Source of the DNA: an uncultured Bacteroidia bacterium
GTDB taxonomy: Bacteria > Bacteroidota > Bacteroidia > Bacteroidales > Prolixibacteraceae
Reading direction: 5' to 3'
NCBI GenBank assembly: GCA_903850335.1
Contig: CAINLJ010000019.1
Location: forward strand, 1 to 34,349
Length of the DNA: 34,349 bases
In this document: positions 7,046 to 16,406 of the stretch, piece after piece
Position numbering within the stretch: the stretch's first letter is position 1
How the letters are laid out: each line of letters opens with the position of its first letter
Position numbers and translations under genes: made by a program
Notes under the pieces: generated by a model
What the model was told of the DNA's origin: nothing
The model's database searches: none
The model's input: only the letters and a program-made list of their open reading frames with translations

Positions 7046-8722
7046 CTATTTTTTCACTGGTTCAGGAGTTTTACCCCCTGCTTTAAAGGCACTTTTCGCA
7101 TATTTGATACCCATCAGATCATAACGTTTTGTAAATGATTGAATTCGCCGGTAAAAATCATCATAGTTTCTGACCTCTTTTGGACTCCACAGTGCTTCAG
7201 CTATAGCAGCAATCCTTGGGAAAGTCATGTATTGCGCGTGTTTTATATTCGGCACATATTCGGTCCATAGATTAGCTTGTGCACCCAGAATGTGTTTAGC
7301 ACTTTCGGCATCGAGTTCTTTGGGTACCGGATTGAAATCATAAACCTTGTCCAATGGATTAAATCCGCCAATGGCCAATGGCTCTTCTTCTTTAGCGCCT
7401 TGATAATGGTCGAAATAACAGGGTTGTCCCGGTGTCATTACAACGTCATGTCCCTGTTTGGCAGCATCTATGCCTCCTTGTGTTCCGCGCCAGCTCATTA
7501 CAGTGGCTTTCGGAGGAAGTCCGCCTTCCAGGATTTCATCCCAACCCAGCAATACCCGGCCTTTGGAATTGATAAACTTTTCGATGCGCTTAATGAAATA
7601 ACTTTGAAGCTCACCTGCATTTTTCAATCCTTCGGTTTTGATCCGCATCTTGCATTTCGGACATTTTCCCCACTCCGTTTTTGTTGCTTCATCACCACCA
7701 ATATGGATATACTTAGAAGGGAAGAGGTCAATAACCTCACTTAACACATCCTGCAAGAACAAGAAAGTTGAGTCATTCCCTGCGCAATAAATGTCTGTCA
7801 CCGGCCAGACACCACCAGGAAGTACGGTAAACGGACCTCCGGAGCATGAGTACTGCGGATAGGCAGCTAAAGCAGCCGTAACATGTGCAGGCATTTCAAT
7901 TTCAGGAACTACATTGATATAACGGTCAGCAGCATACGAAACAATTTCTTTTATATCCGACTGAGAATAGAAACCACCATAGGTTGCCTTCTCATCAGCG
8001 GTTTGTTTAGGGCGCGAATTCCAGGGTTTATCCTCGCGGTTGACACGCCACGCGCCAACAGAGGTAAGTCTGGGATATTTTTTAATTTCAATCCGCCACC
8101 CCTGATCATCGAGTAAATGGAGGTGCAGTGTATTTATTTTATGGATAGCCAGAAAATCTATCATTTGGATAACCTCCTCTTTAGGGAAGAAATGACGTGA
8201 AACATCGAGCATATAACCCCTCCATTTAAACGATGGGCTATCTGAGATTGAAATTACAGGAACCAGCCACTCTGTTTTTTCCTGCTTCTGCGAACTTTCA
8301 ATCTCAGCAGGTAACAATTGACGTAATGTTTGGATAGCGTAGAAAAATCCTGCAGGCTTAGCTGCTTTAAGTTCAATACCCCTTGTCGTCACATCCAAAG
8401 AATATCCTTCTTCACCGAGCGACTCTGTGGTAATGAACCTAACCTGATTTGAACCCTCGGCAACATCCTTAACAACCTTAGGTTTCCAACCGGCCGATTT
8501 GCCAAACAAGCCCGAAAAATTCTCAGCAATCGTCTGTTGATCAGCTGTTCGAATTACAATTTCCGTATTCTCGCCAAACCGGAAAGATGAGCTTCCCAGA
8601 GTCATTTTCTGCACCTGCGGGATCAGGATAATCTCTCTATCAGAAAATGTTCTTGATGGTTGACAACTCCATAATAAGCAGCTAACCAGTAAAATAGCTA
8701 TTCCTGCAATTTTCTCTTTCAT
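7046..8722 (-). CDS. GH20 beta-N-acetylhexosaminidase, lipoprotein
   Basis: A 558-residue protein. The N-terminus is a lipoprotein signal (lipobox LLWSC, Cys20), with no acidic export signal after the Cys, so a periplasm-facing anchor is more likely than the surface. Residues about 30-150 form the GH20b-like alpha/beta domain and about 160-510 the catalytic barrel. The family signatures are clear: WRGYMLDVSRHF, NTLHLHLLDDQGWR, VVPEIEMPAH and the catalytic pair Asp344-Glu345 in HIGGDEA, where Asp orients the substrate N-acetyl group and Glu is the acid. It removes terminal beta-GlcNAc or GalNAc by substrate-assisted catalysis. It is divergent from the fucosidase operon with 187 bases between starts. 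In context it would trim antenna or core GlcNAc of N-glycans. Confidence 0.95.
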   Translation of the reverse strand: MKEKIAGIAILLVSCLLWSCQPSRTFSDREIILIPQVQKMTLGSSSFRFGENTEIVIRTADQQTIAENFSGLFGKSAGWKPKVVKDVAEGSNQVRFITTESLGEEGYSLDVTTRGIELKAAKPAGFFYAIQTLRQLLPAEIESSQKQEKTEWLVPVISISDSPSFKWRGYMLDVSRHFFPKEEVIQMIDFLAIHKINTLHLHLLDDQGWRIEIKKYPRLTSVGAWRVNREDKPWNSRPKQTADEKATYGGFYSQSDIKEIVSYAADRYINVVPEIEMPAHVTAALAAYPQYSCSGGPFTVLPGGVWPVTDIYCAGNDSTFLFLQDVLSEVIDLFPSKYIHIGGDEATKTEWGKCPKCKMRIKTEGLKNAGELQSYFIKRIEKFINSKGRVLLGWDEILEGGLPPKATVMSWRGTQGGIDAAKQGHDVVMTPGQPCYFDHYQGAKEEEPLAIGGFNPLDKVYDFNPVPKELDAESAKHILGAQANLWTEYVPNIKHAQYMTFPRIAAIAEALWSPKEVRNYDDFYRRIQSFTKRYDLMGIKYAKSAFKAGGKTPEPVKK

Positions 8723-8771
8723 TGTAATCAGATTTTGTTTATGAAGGGAGCAAGATAGGAAGAAAACCTTG

Positions 8772-8800
8772 TTGAATAATGATATTTTGTAATAACTTTG
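8772..8800 (+). promoter_or_regulatory. Possible Bacteroidota-type promoter for the GH29-led operon
   Basis: TAACTTTG at 8793-8800 fits the Bacteroidota -7 element TAnnTTTG, with a weak TTG at 8772-8774 about 18 bases upstream as a -33 element. It would give a leader of about 100 bases before the ATG at 8910. This is one site in an AT-rich divergent gap, so chance is a real alternative. Confidence 0.3.
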
Positions 8801-8909
8801 ACTAAGTTTATCAAATAATTTTAAAAGTCCGGGAATTGCCGGATCTTTTCAAATTCGATTTACTTAATTTGTTGTTTGCAGTCGCTAACTTATCAAAAAG
8901 TGTTTAACT

Positions 8910-10358
8910 ATGAGATCTTTTCAATTCCTGATTTTATTATTTAGCCTGACCACATTAACTCTTTTCGGTCAGCATCACGAGCAGACGTATACTCCTGATC
9001 CGGATCCTAAGATTCAAAGACGGATTGGCGAATGGCAGGACATAAAATTTGGCCTCCTGATGCATTGGGGGCCATATAGCCAGTGGGGAATTGTTGAGTC
9101 CTGGTCTATTTGTCCGGAGGATGAAGGCTGGTGCGTCCCGGATACTGTAAAAGATTATTTTGCTTACAAGAGAAAGTATGAAAATCTTGGAAAGACATTC
9201 AATCCCACAAAGTTTGATCCTGAAAAATGGGCCAAAGCTGCAAAGGGGGCAGGAATGAAATACGTTGTTTTTACTACTAAACATCATGATGGATTTTGCA
9301 TGTTTGACAGTAAATACACAGATTATAAAATTACTGGAAAGGATTGTCCTTTCCACACAAATCCGAAGGCTGATGTGACCAGGGAAATATTTAATGCTTT
9401 TCGCAATGAAGGTCTATGGGTTGGGGCTTATTTCTCTAAACCCGACTGGCATACACCCGATTACTGGTGGTCTCATTTTCCTCCCCTTGACAGAAATGTC
9501 AATTATGATCCGGCAAAGTATCCTGACCGTTGGAACAGATTTGTAAATTTCACTCATAACCAGGTGATGGAGCTTTGTACAAATTATGGTAAGATTGACC
9601 TTCTTTGGTTTGATGGCGGATGGGTACAGAAAAACGGTCAGGCAGGTGAAAAGCCTCCTCATACTGATGGATACAAAATAAAAAAATACTTTGATCAGGA
9701 TATAAAGATGGATGAGCTTGTGACTAAAATCCGTTCGAAGCAACCAGAGGCAATTGTTGTTGATCGTGCAGTTGAAGGAAAAAATCAAAACTATCTGACC
9801 CCTGAAAATTTCGTTCCCGGAAAGCTCTTATCCTACCCGTGGGAGTCATGCATAATTCTTGGAGGAGGATGGTCCTATTCTTTTAATGCAAAGATGAGGC
9901 CGACACGTGAGATGATCCACATGCTTTCTGATATTGTTGCAAAAGGGGGAAATCTGCTGCTTAATATTGGACCCGGATCAGATGGAACCTGGTATGATGA
10001 GGCTTATGTCCGTTTACGGGAGATGGGCGATTGGTTAAAGATTAATGGTGAAGCTATTTATAATACACGTCCTCTGTCGCCTTATGTTGATGGGCAATTA
10101 CGTTTTACAAAAGGGAAAGACGGTTCAGCGAATATCATTTATTTATTAAAGGAAAATGAAAAGCTTCCGGCTGAAATTCAGGTAGATGGTTTTACTCCTG
10201 ATAAAGGGGCAAAGATTACATTCTTTGGTTTGAAAGGAAGTTCAGTAAAATGGAAATCCACAGGATCAGGATTTAAATTATCTATGCCTGAAAATCTTTC
10301 CAGGACTTTGCCTTCAAAATATGCCATTGTATTGCATATTAGTCAGATCAAAAAGTAA
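8910..10358 (+). CDS. GH29 alpha-L-fucosidase, secreted
   Basis: A 482-residue protein with a Sec signal peptide (about 1-20, ending LFGQ). The GH29 barrel follows: FGLLMHWGPYS, KFDPEKWAKAAKGAGMKYVV, KHHDGF (124-129), and LLWFDGGW with Asp235 as predicted nucleophile. NLLLNIGPGSDG closes the barrel, and a C-terminal beta domain runs from about 395. It cleaves terminal alpha-L-fucose with retention. It heads a tightly spaced plus-strand operon (25 bases to the ROK kinase), so in an N-glycan setting it would remove core or antenna fucose. The acid/base residue is not assigned because it varies within the family. The start is the only ATG that keeps the signal peptide. Confidence 0.94.
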   Translation: MRSFQFLILLFSLTTLTLFGQHHEQTYTPDPDPKIQRRIGEWQDIKFGLLMHWGPYSQWGIVESWSICPEDEGWCVPDTVKDYFAYKRKYENLGKTFNPTKFDPEKWAKAAKGAGMKYVVFTTKHHDGFCMFDSKYTDYKITGKDCPFHTNPKADVTREIFNAFRNEGLWVGAYFSKPDWHTPDYWWSHFPPLDRNVNYDPAKYPDRWNRFVNFTHNQVMELCTNYGKIDLLWFDGGWVQKNGQAGEKPPHTDGYKIKKYFDQDIKMDELVTKIRSKQPEAIVVDRAVEGKNQNYLTPENFVPGKLLSYPWESCIILGGGWSYSFNAKMRPTREMIHMLSDIVAKGGNLLLNIGPGSDGTWYDEAYVRLREMGDWLKINGEAIYNTRPLSPYVDGQLRFTKGKDGSANIIYLLKENEKLPAEIQVDGFTPDKGAKITFFGLKGSSVKWKSTGSGFKLSMPENLSRTLPSKYAIVLHISQIKK

Positions 10359-10383
10359 TTTTTAACAATATATAATTTCAACT

Positions 10384-11322
10384 ATGGGTTCTATAGCAAT
10401 AGGTGTTGATGTAGGGGGTAGTCATGTGAGTTGTGCTGCCTGTAATATTTTAGAGAAGAGGTATTTACCTGAGACCTTTTCAGAGCGCGATCTGGATAAT
10501 CAGAGTGACGCAGATGTGATAATTGGAATCTGGAGTGCTACAATTCAATCAACAATTGATAAAGTTGGTCTTGAAAATGTTAGTGGCATTGGTTTTGCGA
10601 TGCCCGGCCCGTTTGATTATGCAAACGGAATCGCCAAGTTTCAAGGCAATAATAAAAAGTACGAGAATATTTATGGTTTAAATGTGCCGGAAGCATTACG
10701 AAAAAAAATGAATCTTCCGGATAATTTCCCAATACGTTTTATAAATGATGCTACAGCCTTTGCGATTGGAGAGGACTGGATTGGAAAGGCCAGCGGCTCA
10801 AAACGGTCGATGGCTATCACCTTGGGAACAGGGTTTGGATCAGCCTTTCTTTGCGACCGCTTACCCGTTGTAATTGGTGACGAGGTCCCTGATATGGGTT
10901 GTGTGTGGTATCTGCCTTTTAAAGATGGAAATGCAGATGACTTTTTTTCTACCCGTGGATTTCTCAATCGTTATTCCGAAAAGACAGGAAATCACCTGAA
11001 AGGAGTAAAAGAAATTGCAAAACTTGCAGAAACTGATCCGATCGCAAAATCATTATTCGAGGATTTTGGCGACCAGCTGGGTCTGTTTTTAGAGCCATAC
11101 ATGACCAGATTTGGTGTTGAGGTTTTGGTCATTGGCGGAAACATTTCGTATGCATTCCCATTATTTGGTAAGAACCTGAATGATTGTTTGAAATCCAAAG
11201 GGTCAAATATTCGTGTTGAGGTATCCGAATTAAAAGAAACTGCTTCGATGATTGGAAGTTCGGTGCTTGTGGATGAGGCTTATTTTGAAAAGGTAAGATT
11301 ATTGTTACCCCAAATGTCCTAA
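10384..11322 (+). CDS. ROK-family sugar kinase lacking the usual zinc motif
   Basis: A 312-residue cytoplasmic protein with the ROK/actin-like ATPase fold: phosphate-binding DVGGSH at 9-14, FAMPGPFD at 71-78, catalytic Asp122 in INDATAFA, GTGFG at 148-152 and a second GG in VIGGNIS. ROK kinases phosphorylate glucose, mannose, fructose, ManNAc or GlcNAc. The conserved H-x-C-x-C-G-x-x-G-C-x-E zinc segment is absent: the equivalent region reads GDEVPDMGCVWYLPF with one Cys and no His. Several divergent ROK groups lack it, so activity remains possible. Between a fucosidase and mannosidases, the natural role is phosphorylating the mannose or hexosamine released by the operon. A regulatory role is unlikely, as there is no helix-turn-helix domain. 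Confidence 0.85.
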   Translation: MGSIAIGVDVGGSHVSCAACNILEKRYLPETFSERDLDNQSDADVIIGIWSATIQSTIDKVGLENVSGIGFAMPGPFDYANGIAKFQGNNKKYENIYGLNVPEALRKKMNLPDNFPIRFINDATAFAIGEDWIGKASGSKRSMAITLGTGFGSAFLCDRLPVVIGDEVPDMGCVWYLPFKDGNADDFFSTRGFLNRYSEKTGNHLKGVKEIAKLAETDPIAKSLFEDFGDQLGLFLEPYMTRFGVEVLVIGGNISYAFPLFGKNLNDCLKSKGSNIRVEVSELKETASMIGSSVLVDEAYFEKVRLLLPQMS

Positions 11323-11339
11323 TTTATAAACAGGTAAAC

Positions 11340-13748
11340 ATGGATCATATAAAAAATACGGGAATTAAAATTCTCTTTATACTTCTATTATGCGGTACAA
11401 TTCTTTCTTGCCAACAGCTACAAAAGTCCTTTAATCCATCACAATATGTCGATCCTCAGATAGGCTCAGTTCATGGCAGGTGGTTCTTTTATACCCCGGC
11501 TGCATTGCCTTTTGGAATGGCTAAATTAGCACCTCACACCAATGCAGCAGGCAGTTTGGGTAGCTGGGCACCTTGTGGGTATGACGATCGTCATACCTCC
11601 ATTGAAGGGTTTGGTCATTTTCATGAATTTCAGATTGGAGGTGTTGTATTTATGCCAACAGTTGGTGAGGTCAAGACCAGGCCGGGCACAACAGACCATC
11701 CGGCAGGAGGTTACCGGTCTCAATTTGACAAGAAAACTGAACACGCCGAGCCAGGTTACTATTCGGTTTTTTTGAAGGATTACGGAATCAAGGCAGAACT
11801 TACCGCGACAGAGAGGGTAGGATTTCACAGGTACACTTTTCCTTCAACGGAAACTGCTCATCTGATCATTGATATTGGTCATAAACAGGGAGAAAGCAGC
11901 GATGTAACTGACGCTTTTGCACAAGTCGTGAATGGAAACGAAATAGAGGGTTTTGTCGAGACTAATCCGGAATATGTAAAATTTGGGGATCCGGGTAAGC
12001 GTGTAAAAATGTATTTTATAGCAAGACTCAGCAAACAACCTCTGCAAACCGGGGCATTTGTCGATTCAATCCAACAAATTGGGGCAAAAACAACAAGAGG
12101 AATCCGAAACGGACTGTTTCTGAATTTCAGTATGACTTCAAATGAAATCCTGGAGATACAAACCGGGTTAAGCTATACTTCAATTCAAAATGCCCGGTTG
12201 AATCTCAAAACAGAAGCCGAAGGTAAGACTTTTGATGGAGTCAGGCAATCTGCTCACACAATCTGGAATGATAAATTAAGCCGGATCCGGGCTGAAGGTG
12301 GCGATAGTCTTAGTCGTGTTAAATTCTATACCGGACTATACCATGCATTGCTTGGGCGTGGTATGTCGAATGATGTAAATGGTCAGTATCCATTGGTTGA
12401 TAATGGTATAGGACAGATTCCTGTTGACGGAAGGGGAGAACCAAAGTACCATCATTACAATACAGACGGGATCTGGGGAGGGTTTTGGAACCTTAGTCAG
12501 TTATGGGCACTGGCTTATCCTGACTATTTTACCGAATACATTCAGTCAAATATCGATTTTTATAAGACACGAGGCTGGCTTCACGATGGTGAAGCAGCCG
12601 GGACTTACACAAATGGTGTTCAGACAAATTTTCAGGGCTTGTTAATTTCTTCAGCATATAACTGCGGAATACGTGATTTTGATGTAAAGACTGGCTATGA
12701 GGCTTCAGTTAAAAATGAGCTGGATTATCATGGAAGGAATCTTGGAAACGGGAAATACGATCTGAACTTTTTCGTGAAAAATGGATATGTACCTTCCCGT
12801 GACACACTATTATCAAATGGCTGGAAATTTAATTTTGGCTCGTCGCATACGCTTGAATATAGTTTCAGCTCTTATGCAGTAGCTCAGCTGGCAAAACAGC
12901 TGGGACATAATGATGACTTTGAGAAACTGATCAAACAGGCGTCATATTACAGAAATCTTTTTGACCCTGAAACGAAGATGATGAGACCGAAATTAATTGA
13001 GGGTACATTTATCCCGAATTTTGATCCAATGAAAGCATGGGTTGGATTTCAGGAAGGAAATGCGTTTCAATATACATGGTATGTTCCTCATGATATAGCG
13101 GGTTTGATCCAATTGATGGGTAAGGATGAGTTTAACAAAAGGCTGGAACATGTGTTTGACGTTTCCCAAAAGAGCAAGTTTGGTGGCGGCTCTGATGAGG
13201 TGGATAGTTTTTCGGGTATTGAAAAAATGTATAATCATGGTAATCAGCCTTGTCTGCATGATTCCTGGTTGTTTAACTACAGCGGCCAGCCTTGGTTAAC
13301 ACAGAAATGGACCCGGGCAATATGTGATGAATTTTATGGAACAGAATCGTTAAGGGGATATGGCATTGGGCAGGATGAAGATCAGGGTCAGCTTGGAGCA
13401 TGGTATGTGATGTCTGCATTGGGTATTTTTGATGTTCAGGGTCATAGCTCCATAAATCCTACCTTCCAGTTTGGAAGCCCACAGTTTGATCGGGTAACCA
13501 TCCAGCTTGATCCTAAATATTATAAAGGCAAAGAATTGATTATAAAGGCAGAGAATAATTCGAAAACCAATTCCTTTATCCAGTCACTTAGTTTTAATAA
13601 TCAAAATATTGAAAAGTGCTGGATCAACCGCGCGGAATTAACAAATGGAGGAACCCTGGTCTTTAAGATGGGTGCAGAACCAAATAAAACCTGGGGTATA
13701 AGTGCTCCTCCCCCAAGTATGAGCGACGGGCAGCAGAAAGTCAATTAA
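11340..13748 (+). CDS. GH92 exo-alpha-mannosidase, lipoprotein
   Basis: An 802-residue lipoprotein (lipobox ILSC, Cys24). Residues about 36-280 are the N-terminal beta-sandwich (YVDPQIGS, TPAALPFGMAKLAPHT, GFGHFHEFQIGG). Residues about 300-700 are the (alpha/alpha)6 catalytic domain with NTDGIWGGFWNLSQLW and QEGNAFQYTWYVPHD, where Glu572 sits at the place of the family's catalytic acid. It continues with HGNQPCLHDSWLFNYSGQPW and GQDEDQGQLGAWYVMSALG, whose Asp residues hold the base position. GH92 enzymes are calcium-dependent, inverting alpha-mannosidases that mainly cut alpha-1,2 and other mannosyl linkages of N-glycans. The usual GNEP and GNDD wording is changed to GNQP and GQDEDQG, marking a subgroup that may differ in linkage preference. 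It lies 17 bases after the kinase. Confidence 0.92.
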   Translation: MDHIKNTGIKILFILLLCGTILSCQQLQKSFNPSQYVDPQIGSVHGRWFFYTPAALPFGMAKLAPHTNAAGSLGSWAPCGYDDRHTSIEGFGHFHEFQIGGVVFMPTVGEVKTRPGTTDHPAGGYRSQFDKKTEHAEPGYYSVFLKDYGIKAELTATERVGFHRYTFPSTETAHLIIDIGHKQGESSDVTDAFAQVVNGNEIEGFVETNPEYVKFGDPGKRVKMYFIARLSKQPLQTGAFVDSIQQIGAKTTRGIRNGLFLNFSMTSNEILEIQTGLSYTSIQNARLNLKTEAEGKTFDGVRQSAHTIWNDKLSRIRAEGGDSLSRVKFYTGLYHALLGRGMSNDVNGQYPLVDNGIGQIPVDGRGEPKYHHYNTDGIWGGFWNLSQLWALAYPDYFTEYIQSNIDFYKTRGWLHDGEAAGTYTNGVQTNFQGLLISSAYNCGIRDFDVKTGYEASVKNELDYHGRNLGNGKYDLNFFVKNGYVPSRDTLLSNGWKFNFGSSHTLEYSFSSYAVAQLAKQLGHNDDFEKLIKQASYYRNLFDPETKMMRPKLIEGTFIPNFDPMKAWVGFQEGNAFQYTWYVPHDIAGLIQLMGKDEFNKRLEHVFDVSQKSKFGGGSDEVDSFSGIEKMYNHGNQPCLHDSWLFNYSGQPWLTQKWTRAICDEFYGTESLRGYGIGQDEDQGQLGAWYVMSALGIFDVQGHSSINPTFQFGSPQFDRVTIQLDPKYYKGKELIIKAENNSKTNSFIQSLSFNNQNIEKCWINRAELTNGGTLVFKMGAEPNKTWGISAPPPSMSDGQQKVN

Positions 13749-13785
13749 AATCCGGATTAAGTAAGGTTGAACTAATGATCATCAA

Positions 13786-16401
13786 ATGAAAACTAAAAGT
13801 ATTGCGACAATATTGTTTTTGGCTCTCTCAGTTCAGGTGTTTGCCCGTCATGAAATGATCAAAATCAACTCAGGATGGATAGCAAAAAAGTCTGAAGACA
13901 TCACAGCTGATGGTACTGTAATCACCGGAAAAGAGTTCAAATTTTACGATTGGATGGAGGCTGTGGTTCCGGGGACTGTTTTGACAACTTTACTCCATAA
14001 TCATAAAATTCCGGATCCTTTTTTTGGTATGAATAATGAATTGATCCCGGATATCTATCAGGTTGGGGCAGGATATTATACTTATTGGTTTTATAACGAA
14101 TTTAAAATAACGGATATTAAGGAGGGAGAGCAGGCCTGGCTAAACTTCCGTGGTATTAACTACGCTGCGGAGATGTTTCTTAATGGCAAAAAGATCAATC
14201 CGGATACCCATGAAGGGATGTATTTAAGAGAAAAATATCTCATCACACCGTTTCTTGAAAAAGGATCAAACCGTCTGGCAGTCTTGGTTCATCCACCCGA
14301 TCCTGTCGGGGCACCAAACGGGCAGGGGGGTGATGGAATGATTGCCAGGTCAGTAGCCATGCAATTTACTGCGGGTTGGGACTGGATCTGTCCGATCAGG
14401 GATCGCAATACAGGTATCTGGGACGAGGTGGCACTTGAGATTACCGGCCCTGTCGATTTACTGGATTCATATATTCAAACCATTGTTCCCGGAAAAAGAA
14501 CCCCCGATGGCAACCAGGCTGCAGCCTTGATTGCCTCTTCAACTGATTTGGTTAACAGCACAGATATAGTCCAAAGTGGTAAAGTAATTGTGAAATGCGG
14601 TAATCAGGAGGTATCCAAGACTGTTATAATCCCTGCTGGTGTGAAGATATCCGTCAGGCTTCCTGAATTTAAAATTGAAAATCCACTTTTGTGGTGGCCA
14701 AATGGGATGGGTGCACACCCTTTGTATAAAGCCCGATTCTCATATGTCCCGAATGCCGGAACCCTATCGGATGAAGAGGAGATCACCTTCGGTATCCGGC
14801 AGACAGGGACCCGCTTTGATGACAAGCTCAACGCGAGGATCTTTTCTGTAAACGGGCAGGATGTATTTATTAAAGGAGGAAACTGGATTGCCTCTGACGC
14901 CATGTTACGTTTATCCGCTCAGCGTTATGATGCGGATGTTAAGATGCATGCAGAGATGAATATGAACATGATCCGGATTTGGGGTGGTTCGATGACTGAA
15001 CGTCCCGAATTTTATGATGCATGCGATAAATATGGATTGTTGGTTTGGCAGGATCTTTACATCTCGGGTGATTGCAATGGTCGTTGGTTTGATCCCGCGA
15101 AGAAAGAGAGTCAGGAACGCAGGAGAGCTTATCCGGATAACCATTCCCTTTTTGTGAATACAGTCGTGGATCAGGTGAAGATGTTGCGCAATCATCCAAG
15201 CCTTTATCTCTGGTGTGGTGGTAATGAGTATCCTCCACCGGCTGATATAGATAGAAAATTAAAGATGGAAATTTTCCCGCAATTTGATGGTTCCCGCTAT
15301 TATTTGGATCAGTCGACTTCTGAGGATCTGGCAAAAAGTAATCTGGGCGGAAATGGGGATGGTCCTTATGGTATACAGAATCCACTCCATTTCTTTACGG
15401 TAACATCCTTTCCGTTTAATCCTGAACTGGGTTCTGTTGGAATCCCAAATGTAGAAACCATGCGTAAAATAATGGATGACAAAGACCTCGTGATTCCGGG
15501 CAGGCGTCATGAAAATCCAACCTGGTCCTATCATAAATATATAGGTTACGATAATTATATCGATCAATATGGAAAACCGGAAGGGATTGACGATTTTTGT
15601 AAAAAGGCTCAGCTGGTTAATTATGAACAATATCGTGCCCTTCAGGAGGGATTTAATGCCGGCATGTGGACAAAATATTCGGGTATGCTCGTCTGGAAGA
15701 ACCAAAATCCATGGACAGCCCTGAGGGGACAATTTTATGATGTTTTTCTCGAACAAAATGGCGGGTTTTACGGTTATAAACATGGTGCTAAACCTGTTCA
15801 TCTCCAGTTAAATCTAAATGATTCTTCTGTTTGCCTGATAAATCAAACGGTTGCGGATCTAAAAGGACTTTCTGTTTCTGCAGACCAGTTTACTATCCAC
15901 GGAATGCTTCTTTCCAATGAGGTGTACCCGGCAAATATCCCGGCAAATAAAATCGAGGTGCTAAATAAAATTAAAACGTCGAATACGAAAGAGGAAGTAT
16001 TTTTTTTAAGGCTTAAGTTGTTAGGTGATAAAAGCCAGGTTATTGATGAAAATCTCTATTGGCTTTCAAGGCCTGGTAAGAGCTATGAAAAACTGAATGA
16101 GCTAAAGCCGGTTGAACTTGAAAGTGTTATAAAAATTAGTGAAAAGGGTGATAAATCAGTTGTAATCACTAATCCCGGGAAGGAAACTGCGTTTTTTGTC
16201 AGGCTTAAAATTTTGAGAGAAGTTGGCGGTGAACTTGCTTTACCGGTCTTTTTCAGCGATAACTATATAACTCTTTTTGGGGGTGAAAGCAAGGAAATTA
16301 ACATCGATTGCTCTCATCTGTTAGATATTAGCTCACCAAAATCACTGTGGCTTGGTTTGGAAGGTTGGAATTTAAAGAAAAACATGATTAAAATAAACTG
16401 A
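13786..16401 (+). CDS. GH2 beta-mannosidase-like enzyme, similar to mannosylglycoprotein endo-beta-mannosidase
   Basis: An 871-residue secreted protein (signal peptide about 1-20, ending VFA). Domain order is typical of GH2: sugar-binding beta-sandwich (about 25-220), Ig-like domain (about 225-340), catalytic barrel (about 350-660) and C-terminal beta domains. GWDWICPIRDRNTGIWDEV at about 197-215 is close to the mannosylglycoprotein endo-beta-mannosidase/exo-glucosaminidase branch. The acid/base is Glu481 in CGGNEYPPP; Glu547 in NPELGSVGIP is the likely nucleophile. The expected reaction is hydrolysis of the Man-beta-1,4-GlcNAc bond of the N-glycan core, which fits between two alpha-mannosidase genes. 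An exo-beta-glucosaminidase is the main alternative. It is spaced 37 bases after GH92 and 5 bases before GH38. Confidence 0.85.
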   Translation: MKTKSIATILFLALSVQVFARHEMIKINSGWIAKKSEDITADGTVITGKEFKFYDWMEAVVPGTVLTTLLHNHKIPDPFFGMNNELIPDIYQVGAGYYTYWFYNEFKITDIKEGEQAWLNFRGINYAAEMFLNGKKINPDTHEGMYLREKYLITPFLEKGSNRLAVLVHPPDPVGAPNGQGGDGMIARSVAMQFTAGWDWICPIRDRNTGIWDEVALEITGPVDLLDSYIQTIVPGKRTPDGNQAAALIASSTDLVNSTDIVQSGKVIVKCGNQEVSKTVIIPAGVKISVRLPEFKIENPLLWWPNGMGAHPLYKARFSYVPNAGTLSDEEEITFGIRQTGTRFDDKLNARIFSVNGQDVFIKGGNWIASDAMLRLSAQRYDADVKMHAEMNMNMIRIWGGSMTERPEFYDACDKYGLLVWQDLYISGDCNGRWFDPAKKESQERRRAYPDNHSLFVNTVVDQVKMLRNHPSLYLWCGGNEYPPPADIDRKLKMEIFPQFDGSRYYLDQSTSEDLAKSNLGGNGDGPYGIQNPLHFFTVTSFPFNPELGSVGIPNVETMRKIMDDKDLVIPGRRHENPTWSYHKYIGYDNYIDQYGKPEGIDDFCKKAQLVNYEQYRALQEGFNAGMWTKYSGMLVWKNQNPWTALRGQFYDVFLEQNGGFYGYKHGAKPVHLQLNLNDSSVCLINQTVADLKGLSVSADQFTIHGMLLSNEVYPANIPANKIEVLNKIKTSNTKEEVFFLRLKLLGDKSQVIDENLYWLSRPGKSYEKLNELKPVELESVIKISEKGDKSVVITNPGKETAFFVRLKILREVGGELALPVFFSDNYITLFGGESKEINIDCSHLLDISSPKSLWLGLEGWNLKKNMIKIN

Positions 16402-16406
16402 AAAAA

